Part shown: one piece after another, positions 1 through 8,479 of the stretch
How positions within the stretch are numbered: the first letter of the stretch is position 1
Layout: each line of letters starts with the position of its first letter
Position numbers and translations under genes: made by a program
The notes under the pieces: generated by a model
What the model was told of the DNA's origin: nothing
Seen by the model: the letters and a program-made list of their open reading frames with translations, nothing else
Database searches by the model: none
Origin: Crocinitomicaceae bacterium
GTDB lineage: Bacteria; Bacteroidota; Bacteroidia; Flavobacteriales_D; Crocinitomicaceae
Direction: 5' to 3'
NCBI GenBank assembly: GCA_016709005.1
Contig: JADJEU010000006.1
Span: 124,001 to 188,000 of the forward strand
Length of the DNA: 64,000 nucleotides

Positions 1-2496
1 TAAACGATATTTTAATTCAAGCATACCATTCAAAAGGTCTTTCGTTGGATTAGAAATTCCAATGGTTTCATTGACGTTATAATAATCTGCTCTTAGAACT
101 GCGCCAAAATCATGCACGCGTTTTTTATAATTGAAAGTATAGATTGCAGATCCACCAATGGTTGTATTGTCGTAAAGTGTTCCGCTTTCAAAAACATAAT
201 TTCCATTTAATCGCAAGCGTTGTTTATAGAAAACACGTGCAGCAGGTTTACCAATTTTTATATCCAGGTATGGTTGAATCGCATAATACATGCCGCGCGG
301 ATCTGTCAAGGTATCGGGGGCTGCGCCAACTCCATTTCCAAATGTTTTTCCGTTCACGCCAATCGCTATCATTCTGAAATTTTTGCCGGCACCCAGGCAT
401 ATTGAAATTTCCAAATCCAGATAAATTTTTGCGTCCAAATGAGAACATAGGGGCAAGGGTATATTCGAATTTATTTTTAGGTAAAGTTTGGTTGTGAAAC
501 ATAACCCCAATCATGAATTTATCATAGACGTTTCCACCCATTATTGGTGACCACCACGCATTGGTATATTGAGGTTCATTATCACCCGCCAGGAATTCTA
601 TTTTAAGCGGCTCGCATTTATGAAACACACCCTTTTGATGCCATGAGTTGTTGTTGCGGTTTACTTCAGGTATGTTTGTGTTTTTATCAATCACAAAGCC
701 ATCGTAGTTTGTTCCTTCAAAAGTGAGTTTTGTTTTTTTGGCACCCGGTTCAGCCCATTGGGTTGATTTAATTTTACCTGTATACATGCCGTCAACACGC
801 ACAGGTCCATCAATTTGTCCAGTATTTTTTACAGTGACAATTGTTTGATTATCCTCATATTTTACTTTTTTAATTGCAAAGTCAAGTTGCGCTGTGGTTG
901 GTATCAAATCGTCAAATAGCCTACCCAAATCTTTGCCGGATCCTTTTTCAAGTGCTGCCCGCAGATCTTGTGGTTGCGGATGTCTGTAATGCCAATCATT
1001 ATAATAATTCTGCATACACACATCAAAAAGGGAATCGCCTAAATAGTCCTTAACGTACGTAAAGACCAAACCCGTTTTTGAATAAACGACAGCGCCATAG
1101 TTGATCATCGAGTAATCGTCTGCATGCAATTCAATTGGCTGATCAATTCCATATCCGGCAGACATTGAATAGGTCAGGTCATTCATATCGTGATGTGACA
1201 AATGTTCAAGGTGAACGCGCTCTGCCATCCCCATCATCATGTCAGATAAATTTGTGTTTTTTGGATATTTGGTTTTGATGTAACGGATTTCATTCAACGT
1301 ATTTAATCCTTCATCCATCCAGGCATGCTCGCGTTCATTAGAACCTAATAAACCATAAAACCAATTGTGACCAACTTCGTGTACAATCACAATTTCCAAT
1401 TCCATTTTTGAAGATGCATTTCCAATCACAGTAATGTTTGGATATTCCATTCCGCCTCCGGCACTGATTGTACCGTCAACTGCTGTAACATTATTGTATG
1501 GGTAATCACCGTTCCACAAAGAATAATAATATGTTCCGTCATGAAGATACTCAAGCGCATCAGCCCAAAGTGCGTGATGATGAGTTACAAACATAGCCCA
1601 TGTTGTTACTTTTCTTTTAGAGTGTGGCAGTTCAACTTCACCTTTTAAAACTTCAAAGCGTTTATCAGCAAACCAGGCAAAATCATGTACATCTTTTTGT
1701 GTGAAACGAATGGTTTTCATTTCTGTTTGAAGACTCTGGAAAAGCAGTTTCCGCCGGTCAATGATTTCCTGTCTTTGAATTCTCCTAACTCATATTTTTT
1801 AGAAGTGCTTTCAGCTACTGAATCTAAAAATGCAATTTCTGATTCTGTTTGTAAATCACCGGTTGAACCAACTACGTAGTTTTTTGGAACCGTAATAGAG
1901 ACATCAAACGTGCCGAACTCGGAGTAAAATTCTCCTTGTGTCAAATAGGGCATTTGATGCCAACCGTTTTGATCAAACACCGCTGGTTTAGGATACCATT
2001 GTGTGATTTGGTATGATTCACCCACATGTCCTAATCGGGAAATATCTCCGGACGGAATTTTTACAAAAAACGGTGTTGTAACCACAATTGTTTCGCCCGG
2101 TTTAAGAACAGAATTTAGATTCATTTTAACGATGTCTATATGCTCCGGGTCAAATTCCCATTTCACATCTTCACCATTTACCTGAAAGTGCAATGAATCA
2201 ATGTATCCTTTGTCTTCATCGTTCGCAAACTCAAGCGCCATGTCATTCATGTTATACAGTTGTTTTGCCAGCGCTGTTTTGTTGTTGCGATACGCATTGG
2301 GCCAAACATGGATGTAAATAAAATCAAGTGGTAATCCCGAGTTATTTTTGTACTCAAATGTTTCAAATCCGGATAAGGTATGATCTTGATCGTTCAGCGT
2401 AACTGAAATAGTATAATTCACATCTTGCTGAAAGTATCCCTGACCAGTTGCATTGAAGGCCAAAGTCAGCAGAAGGATTGAAAGTTGATTTTTCAT
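1..2496 (-). CDS. M1 family metallopeptidase, 3' end outside window, two frameshifts
   Basis: Secreted zinc aminopeptidase of the M1 (gluzincin) family. The start at 2496 gives a signal peptide (MKNQLSILLLTLAFNATGQG), followed by the N-terminal beta-domain. The catalytic domain carries the zinc motif HEVGH and, about 18 residues later, WMDEGLNT with the third zinc ligand Glu. The reading frame breaks twice. Near 1780-1781 one base appears missing (GAATTC where GAAATTC restores the frame). Near 392-394 one extra G in a GGG run appears present. After correction the protein stays open to the window edge with a beta-rich C-terminal region. It is divergent from the gene at 2566. The family is certain; the breaks look like sequencing indels, though a true pseudogene cannot be excluded. 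Confidence 0.85.
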
Positions 2497-2565
2497 ATAG
2501 CATCTAATATTCCAGCGCAAGATAGCTATATTTACACTAAAATCTGCACATACTACACCAGTGGC

Positions 2566-4689
2566 ATGAATCATATTTTAAGACATCGATTTCAATTAAT
2601 TGCTCTGGTAATTGCAATGCTCAATGTTTCGTGCGCAAGCAGCCAGAAAAATGATGACCCCATGACGGATAAAGAAAAACCAAAATATACCAACGAACTT
2701 ATTCACGAAAGCAGTCCGTATTTATTACAGCATGCGCACAATCCGGTAAACTGGGTGCCCTGGGGAACGGCCGCGTTTGAAAAAGCCAAAGCTGAAGATA
2801 AATTGGTGTTGGTGAGTATTGGATATTCATCTTGTCATTGGTGTCATGTGATGGAGCATGAAAGTTTTGAAGATGAAGCGGTGGCAAAAATCATGAATGA
2901 CCATTTTGTCTGTATCAAGGTTGATCGTGAAGAGCGGCCAGATGTAGATCAGATTTATATGAATGCGGTTCAGTTAATGACGGGCAGTGGTGGCTGGCCC
3001 TTGAATTGTTTTACATTGCCAGATGGCCGTCCGGTTTACGGTGGAACTTATTTCCCAAAAGATCAATGGACTCAAGTTTTACAAAATCTCAATTATACCT
3101 ATCAAAAAGAAAAGTCTAAAATTTTAGAATATGCAGATAATCTGACACAAGGTGTTCAGCAATCTGAGTTGATTGAAGTGAAAACAAATGCTGTACAGTT
3201 TGATCGTGAAAAATTGGATGAGATGATGGTGAACTGGAAACGCGGTTTTGATACCATCCGTGGTGGGAATAATCGCGCGCCCAAATTTCCAATGCCAAAT
3301 AATTATGATTTTATGATGCAATACGCCTGGCACACGGGTGATACAGCAGCCATGAATCATGTGGATCTTACCTTGCATAAAATGGGTTTTGGCGGAATTT
3401 ACGATCAAGTGGGTGGTGGTTTTTCAAGATACTCGGTTGACACACTTTGGAAGGTCCCGCACTTTGAAAAAATGCTTTATGATAATGCGCAGTTGGTCTC
3501 ACTTTATTCACATGCTTACCAAAGAACAAGACAGGCTTTATATAAAGATATTGTTTATCAAACGTTGGAATGGGTATATCGTGAAATGTCAACAAAAGAT
3601 GGCGCTTTTTATTCGGCGCTGGATGCTGATAGTGAAGGAGAGGAAGGTAAATTTTATGTGTGGTCAGAACAAGAATTGAAAACTATTTTAGGAGCTGATT
3701 TTGACTTCGCAAAAAATTACTACAACGTAAATTCCTATGGTTTGTGGGAAGGTCATTATATCCTGATTCGATCTGAAAGTGATGCGGCCTTTGCAACCAA
3801 ACAAAATCTCACCATTGAGCAAGTGCGTGAAAAAGTAAAATCAATCAATCAAAAATTATTAATTGAACGCGATAAGCGTATCAGACCCGGGCTGGATGAT
3901 AAATCACTGACATCCTGGAACGCATTAATGATAATTGGTTTTGTAGATGCATATCAAGCTTTTGGAGATGAATTATTTTTGAAAGGTGCTTTGATGAATG
4001 CAAAATGGCTCGTCAAAAATCAGTTTAAAAAGGACAACAGTTTATTTCACACTTACAAAAATGGTGAAAGAAAAATTGAAGGTTTTTTAGAAGATTATTG
4101 TTTCACCATTGAAGCATTTATAAAACTCTATGAAGTTACTTTTGATGAAACCTGGATTGAGAAAGCAGACGCCTTAACGCAATATACAATTGCTCATTTT
4201 TACGATGAAAAAAGCGGTATGTTTTTCTTTACTTCAGATCTATCAACAGATTTGATTGCGCGCAAAATGGAAATTTCTGACAACGTAATCCCGTCTACAA
4301 ATTCAACCATGGCAAAGGTGCTTTTCAAACTGGGAACCATAAAGGCCAATGAAGATTACATTTCGAAATCAAAGCAAATGTTGTCCAATGTTTATGACGG
4401 AATGGAAGCGTATGGATCTGCCTATTCAAACTGGGGAATGCTTGCAATGAACATGACGTACCCATATTACGAAGTGGCAATTACAGGTGGCAATTGGAAA
4501 CAACTCAACGCAGAACTAAACACTTATTATCAACCCAATAAAGTCCTGATGGGTGGTGAAAAAGGAGAGCTGCCGTTGATTCAAGGTAAATTTGGAAAAA
4601 TTTCTACTATCTTTGTTTGTGTCAACAAAGCCTGTCAGATGCCAGTGCAAGAAGTTCCGCAGGCGCTTTTGCAAATGAAATCCAACTGA
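2566..4689 (+). CDS. Thioredoxin-domain lipoprotein of the YyaL/DUF255 (spermatogenesis-associated protein 20-like) family
   Basis: About 707 residues from the ATG at 2566, chosen because it gives a lipoprotein signal (hydrophobic stretch ending LNVSCASS, lipid Cys). An ATG 81 bases upstream would place non-signal sequence in front and overlap the divergent gene's start region. The N-terminal DUF255 thioredoxin-like domain contains the SSCHWCHVMEHESF motif with the C-x-x-C pair, then DREERPDVDQIYM. The remainder resembles the alpha/alpha-toroid of N-acylglucosamine epimerase-like proteins (PHFEKMLYDNAQL, DKSLTSWNALM). The substrate of this family is not established. Here it is probably anchored to the periplasmic or outer-membrane face. 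Confidence 0.88.
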   Translation: MNHILRHRFQLIALVIAMLNVSCASSQKNDDPMTDKEKPKYTNELIHESSPYLLQHAHNPVNWVPWGTAAFEKAKAEDKLVLVSIGYSSCHWCHVMEHESFEDEAVAKIMNDHFVCIKVDREERPDVDQIYMNAVQLMTGSGGWPLNCFTLPDGRPVYGGTYFPKDQWTQVLQNLNYTYQKEKSKILEYADNLTQGVQQSELIEVKTNAVQFDREKLDEMMVNWKRGFDTIRGGNNRAPKFPMPNNYDFMMQYAWHTGDTAAMNHVDLTLHKMGFGGIYDQVGGGFSRYSVDTLWKVPHFEKMLYDNAQLVSLYSHAYQRTRQALYKDIVYQTLEWVYREMSTKDGAFYSALDADSEGEEGKFYVWSEQELKTILGADFDFAKNYYNVNSYGLWEGHYILIRSESDAAFATKQNLTIEQVREKVKSINQKLLIERDKRIRPGLDDKSLTSWNALMIIGFVDAYQAFGDELFLKGALMNAKWLVKNQFKKDNSLFHTYKNGERKIEGFLEDYCFTIEAFIKLYEVTFDETWIEKADALTQYTIAHFYDEKSGMFFFTSDLSTDLIARKMEISDNVIPSTNSTMAKVLFKLGTIKANEDYISKSKQMLSNVYDGMEAYGSAYSNWGMLAMNMTYPYYEVAITGGNWKQLNAELNTYYQPNKVLMGGEKGELPLIQGKFGKISTIFVCVNKACQMPVQEVPQALLQMKSN

Positions 4690-4743
4690 TCAGGCTGTCC
4701 CGCAAAATAATTTGAACAAGCGCAAAAACGCTCTAAAAAATCG

Positions 4744-4751
4744 TACTTTTG
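4744..4751 (+). promoter_or_regulatory. Bacteroidota -7 element TAnnTTTG (TACTTTTG)
   Basis: Exact match to the Bacteroidota -7 consensus, ending 5 bases before the ATG of the DUF4290 gene at 4757. The expected transcription start then coincides with the start codon, so the mRNA may be leaderless. Confidence 0.5.
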
Positions 4752-4756
4752 AATTT

Positions 4757-5500
4757 ATGGAGAATCTTTCACAATCATTAGAATACAATACCGTGCGACC
4801 AAAAATGCACATTCCCGAATACGGAAGAAACGTGCAGAAAATGGTAGATCACGCGGTGGGTCTTGCAACAAAAGAAGAACGGAATAAGGTTGCCAATGCA
4901 ATCATTAAGGTGATGGGTGAATTGAATCCTCAGTTGCGTGATGTGGAAGAGTACAAACCTAAATTGTGGACGCACCTTTTTATCATGTCTGATTTCCAGT
5001 TAGACGTTGATTCTCCTTATCCATTGCCTACGCGTGAAGCGCTGGCTGAAAAACCAAATCGCGTTCCTTATCCTCAAAGTGAAATTAAAATTGGTCACTA
5101 CGGTAAAATTGTAGAACAGCTTATTGAAAAAGCATGTGAGATGCCTGAGGGTGATGAACGTCTTGCTCTCACAAAAGTGATTGCAGGTTTGATGAAACGT
5201 TTCCACATTACCTTTAATACTGCATTTGTAGAAGATCAGGTAATTGCTAATCATTTGAAATTGCTTTCGAAAGGACGCTTAATCCTGACTGATTTGACTT
5301 GCATGCCAAGTTCAAATGAAATCTTAAGACAAAACGGTGTGACCAGCAATCCAATGAAGGCTGGATTTGGAAGCAATAACAAGAACAAAAAGAAAAAGAA
5401 AAAACCGGGTATGAATAATTCCGGCGGCGGAGGACAAGGTTTCAACCGTGAAGGTTCGAGACAAAATCAAAATCAAAGTCAAAACCAAAAGAGAAACTAG
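4757..5500 (+). CDS. DUF4290 domain-containing protein
   Basis: About 247 residues. The start at 4757 (MENLSQSLEYNTVRPK) matches the conserved beginning of the family, while an upstream in-frame start would add a lysine-rich stretch lying inside the promoter. The DUF4290 core is in the first ~190 residues (IPEYGRNVQKMVDHAV, TREALAEKPNRVPYP). The C-terminal ~50 residues are low-complexity: a run of Asn/Lys, then Gly, then Gln/Asn, ending KRN, probably disordered and possibly nucleic-acid binding. The function of the family is unknown. It lies 6 bases upstream of murA, which fits co-transcription. Confidence 0.9.
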   Translation: MENLSQSLEYNTVRPKMHIPEYGRNVQKMVDHAVGLATKEERNKVANAIIKVMGELNPQLRDVEEYKPKLWTHLFIMSDFQLDVDSPYPLPTREALAEKPNRVPYPQSEIKIGHYGKIVEQLIEKACEMPEGDERLALTKVIAGLMKRFHITFNTAFVEDQVIANHLKLLSKGRLILTDLTCMPSSNEILRQNGVTSNPMKAGFGSNNKNKKKKKKPGMNNSGGGGQGFNREGSRQNQNQSQNQKRN

Positions 5501-5506
5501 ATCAAC

Positions 5507-6814
5507 ATGGGTGCATTTGAAATTCAAGGCGGATATCCTTTAAAAGGTGAACTTCATCCACAAGGTGCAAAAAACGAGGCGTTACAAATTTTGTGTGCAG
5601 TATTGCTTACGGGTGATAAAGTAACCATCAGTAATATTCCGGATATCGTTGACGTAAATAAACTCATCAACTTACTTCAGGCAATGGGAGTAAAAGTTGA
5701 AAAAGTAGAAAGAGGCACCTATACGTTCAAAGCGTCTGATGTCAATTTAGATTATCTCAAAACTGACGATTATACAAAACGCGCTGCTTCATTACGTGGA
5801 TCCATTATGGTTGTAGGACCTTTATTGGCGCGCTTTGGACAAGCATTCATTCCAAAACCGGGCGGTGATAAAATTGGTCGAAGAAGATTGGATACACATT
5901 TCGAAGGTTTTCAAAAACTGGGTGCAAAGTTTGAATATGATGCACAGAATTTTTATTACAATGTTGATGCAAAAAAATTAACCGGAACATACATTCACTT
6001 AGATGAAGCATCCGTTACCGGTACTGCAAACATAGTAATGGCGGCGGTTCTGGCAAAAGGGACAACCGTAATTTACAACGCTGCTTGTGAGCCTTATTTG
6101 CAGCAACTTTGCAAAATGCTCAATAGCATGGGAGCAAAGATTTCTGGAATTGCATCCAACATGTTGACCATCGAAGGTGTAAAAAGTTTGGGTGGATGTT
6201 TCCACCGAATTCTGCCTGACATGATTGAAATAGGCAGCTTTATTGGTCTTGCGGCCATGACGCAATCTGAAATTACAATCAAAGATGTGAGTTATGAAAA
6301 CCTCGGAATCATTCCGGATGTTTTCAGAAAACTTGGAATTAAAGTTGAATTGAAAGGTGATGATTTATACATTCCTGCTCAAAAAAATTATGAAATTGAC
6401 ACCTTCATTGATGGCTCCATTTTAACAATCGCGGATGCTCCCTGGCCGGGCTTTACCCCTGATTTATTAAGTATCATTTTGGTTGTTGCTACACAAGCAA
6501 AAGGATCTGTTTTAGTTCATCAAAAAATGTTTGAGTCACGTTTATTTTTTACAGATAAATTGATTGATATGGGAGCGCAAATTATTTTATGCGATCCACA
6601 CAGAGCGGCTGTTATTGGTATGAATCATGAACAACGTTTGCGCGGAATTTCAATGACCTCACCGGATATCCGTGCTGGAGTTTCTTTATTGATTGCTGCG
6701 CTTTCTGCTGAAGGAAAAAGCATCATCCATAACATTGAGCAAATTGATCGCGGATATGAAAATATTGACATGCGATTGAATAATTTGGGTGCTAAGATTA
6801 ATCGGATTGGGTAA
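5507..6814 (+). CDS. murA: UDP-N-acetylglucosamine 1-carboxyvinyltransferase with Asp in place of the catalytic-loop Cys
   Basis: First committed step of peptidoglycan synthesis: transfer of enolpyruvate from PEP to UDP-GlcNAc in the cytoplasm. 435 residues, normal length. Seen: PQGAKNEALQI near the N-terminus (substrate Lys/Asn), RAASLRGSIMVVGPLL, the catalytic loop KPGGDKIGRRRLDTH, and the C-terminal DIRAGVSLLIAAL. The loop residue that is Cys115 in E. coli (PGGC) is Asp121 here, the replacement known from fosfomycin-insensitive MurA enzymes of mycobacteria and chlamydiae. Starts 6 bases after the DUF4290 stop. Confidence 0.97.
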   Translation: MGAFEIQGGYPLKGELHPQGAKNEALQILCAVLLTGDKVTISNIPDIVDVNKLINLLQAMGVKVEKVERGTYTFKASDVNLDYLKTDDYTKRAASLRGSIMVVGPLLARFGQAFIPKPGGDKIGRRRLDTHFEGFQKLGAKFEYDAQNFYYNVDAKKLTGTYIHLDEASVTGTANIVMAAVLAKGTTVIYNAACEPYLQQLCKMLNSMGAKISGIASNMLTIEGVKSLGGCFHRILPDMIEIGSFIGLAAMTQSEITIKDVSYENLGIIPDVFRKLGIKVELKGDDLYIPAQKNYEIDTFIDGSILTIADAPWPGFTPDLLSIILVVATQAKGSVLVHQKMFESRLFFTDKLIDMGAQIILCDPHRAAVIGMNHEQRLRGISMTSPDIRAGVSLLIAALSAEGKSIIHNIEQIDRGYENIDMRLNNLGAKINRIG

Positions 6815-7032
6815 TATTGTTTTAATGCTGAGTTTTAGCAATTATTATGGAAATTTTTCGAGGATAATTCAACATTGCTTCCTTGACGGAATTCTACATG
6901 TTTTTCATGAAGACTAGATTGAAGTCAAGCATATTCAAAGTAGAAAATTATTTCAAATTTGCAGAAAAACCTTTTTCGAATGTAGACTAAGAATTGCAGA
7001 GCTGAAAATGCCAGTCATTAATGAAGACATAA

Positions 7033-7269
7033 ATGATGAGTTATTTTACTAGAAAAGATTACAAGACCAATTTTCTTTTGCTTCAGCTAATTGACAAAGA
7101 CATCCATCAAATTACACCACGGTTAATCAAGAATATATCAGGAATGGCAGCCTTTGGTGGAGCTCAAAGTTTAAAATCTATCCTACACATAGAAGGGTTA
7201 TCAGACGACGACTTGCAATTATTTTTGGCTAAGGTAAGGGAAAAGGGGATCCTAAAATGGTGGGTTTAG
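7033..7269 (+). CDS. Small hypothetical protein
   Basis: 78 codons with no family recognised. The sequence is mixed charge with no signal or membrane segment, and includes IKNISGMAAFGGAQSL and LSDDDLQLFLAKVREKG, which look helical. ATG codons at 7033 and 7036 both fit. It stands alone, with 218 bases of AT-rich sequence upstream showing no clear TAnnTTTG box and a repeat region downstream. It could be a real orphan gene or a chance reading frame. Confidence 0.4.
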   Translation: MMSYFTRKDYKTNFLLLQLIDKDIHQITPRLIKNISGMAAFGGAQSLKSILHIEGLSDDDLQLFLAKVREKGILKWWV

Positions 7270-7330
7270 CACTTGGTCAAGGAATTTAGTGATTTCGAAT
7301 TTTAACATTCACTGGATAATTTATTTCTAT

Positions 7331-7515
7331 GCTCTCCGCTTCTCCGTGGTTAATTCCAATTAGTGTCATTTTCACCACAGAGACACTGAGAACACGGAGG
7401 CTCACGGAGCGCTTAATAATCTGACACAAAATCTTCTTACAGTAAAAAGTGTATTTTTTTCTCTGTGTTTTTCTCTGTGTTTTTCTCTGTGATCTCCGTG
7501 CCTCAGTGGTTAATC
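7331..7515. repeat. Palindromic low-complexity intergenic repeat (CACGGAG/CTCCGTG family)
   Basis: The 379-base gap between 7269 and 7649 holds no gene. It contains CTCTCCGCTTCTCCGTGG (about 7332-7349), then an opposite-strand counterpart with CCACAGAGACACTGAG and AACACGGAGGCTCACGGAG (about 7375-7409), then three tandem copies of a 12-mer TTTTTCTCTGTG (7456-7467, 7468-7479, 7480-7491), then ATCTCCGTGCCTCAGTGG. The arms are mutually inverted. Confidence 0.75.
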
Positions 7516-7648
7516 TTTTTAAAATCTTTAGTTATATAACATGCTCAATCGCATCAAGAAATCTATTTTTAAAAATGCATGATCAGTCACTTAAATCCTG
7601 ACTATTTTTGTGATGAGGTAATTTTGCCTTCTCTTCTAATAAATTTGA

Positions 7649-8425
7649 ATGACTCCATTTTCTTCTGTTGCTCCATTAATTCACGTCAAAAGAATTGGTT
7701 CTGGAAAACCTGTCGTTCTTTTGCATGGTTTTTTGGAAGATCATGCAATCTGGAATACCATTTATCCTGATTTGGTAAATGGAGGTTGTCAAATTATTTT
7801 AATTGATTTACCATGTCACGGTTGGTCGCGTTATGAGGGTGAAATTTGCACGATGGAACAAATGGCACAGAGTGTTTTCCATTATTTGAAATCTGAAAAA
7901 ATTACAAATCCTTTTGTCTTTGGTCATTCGATGGGTGGCTATGTTGGATTGGAATTGATGCGTCTCATGTCAATCAAATTAACTTTGGTGCATTCTAATT
8001 TTTGGGCAGATGCTCCAACAAAAAAGGAAGATCGGAATCGCGTCATCGAAATCGTCAAAAAAAATAAGAATCTCTTTTTATCCGAGTCCATTCCAAATCT
8101 CTTTGCTCCTGAGAATCGCGAATTCAGACGTGAAGAAATTCAAACCCTGATTGAAAATGCAGCGCGTATTCCGGGCAACGAAATTGCAGCAGCAACTGCC
8201 GGACTGCGTGATCGCAAACCTGCTTATGATCTCATGAATTCCAGTCCTATCAGCATGATTCACGGGGCACAAGACCCAATTATTCCTACGGGGATTTTGG
8301 AGACTGAATTAGCTAAATTAGAGGACAGCACCACTGTTTATCAGATAGAAAACTGTGGACACATGGGTTTTATTGAACAACCGGAGGTGTTAATTAATCA
8401 CCTCCAAACCGTCCTATTTCAATAA
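7649..8425 (+). CDS. Alpha/beta-fold hydrolase
   Basis: 258 residues, cytoplasmic, no signal peptide. Seen: oxyanion strand GKPVVLLHGFLEDH, DLPCHGWSR, nucleophile elbow GHSMGGYVG (Ser), acid strand region ISMIHGAQDPIIP (Asp) and the C-terminal GHMGFIEQP with the catalytic His. This is the full triad of a MenH/esterase-like single-domain hydrolase. The substrate cannot be read from sequence. The start at 7649 follows an AATTTGA box, and the next gene begins 54 bases after the stop. Confidence 0.9.
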   Translation: MTPFSSVAPLIHVKRIGSGKPVVLLHGFLEDHAIWNTIYPDLVNGGCQIILIDLPCHGWSRYEGEICTMEQMAQSVFHYLKSEKITNPFVFGHSMGGYVGLELMRLMSIKLTLVHSNFWADAPTKKEDRNRVIEIVKKNKNLFLSESIPNLFAPENREFRREEIQTLIENAARIPGNEIAAATAGLRDRKPAYDLMNSSPISMIHGAQDPIIPTGILETELAKLEDSTTVYQIENCGHMGFIEQPEVLINHLQTVLFQ

Positions 8426-8479
8426 ATTAAAATAATTTTGAAGATTCACCGTTACTAACTGCTCAGCACCTGATATTGA

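Noticed and set aside
7456..7491. CRISPR array from the regular 12-base repeats
   Set aside because: Units are contiguous without spacers, too short, and no cas gene is present.
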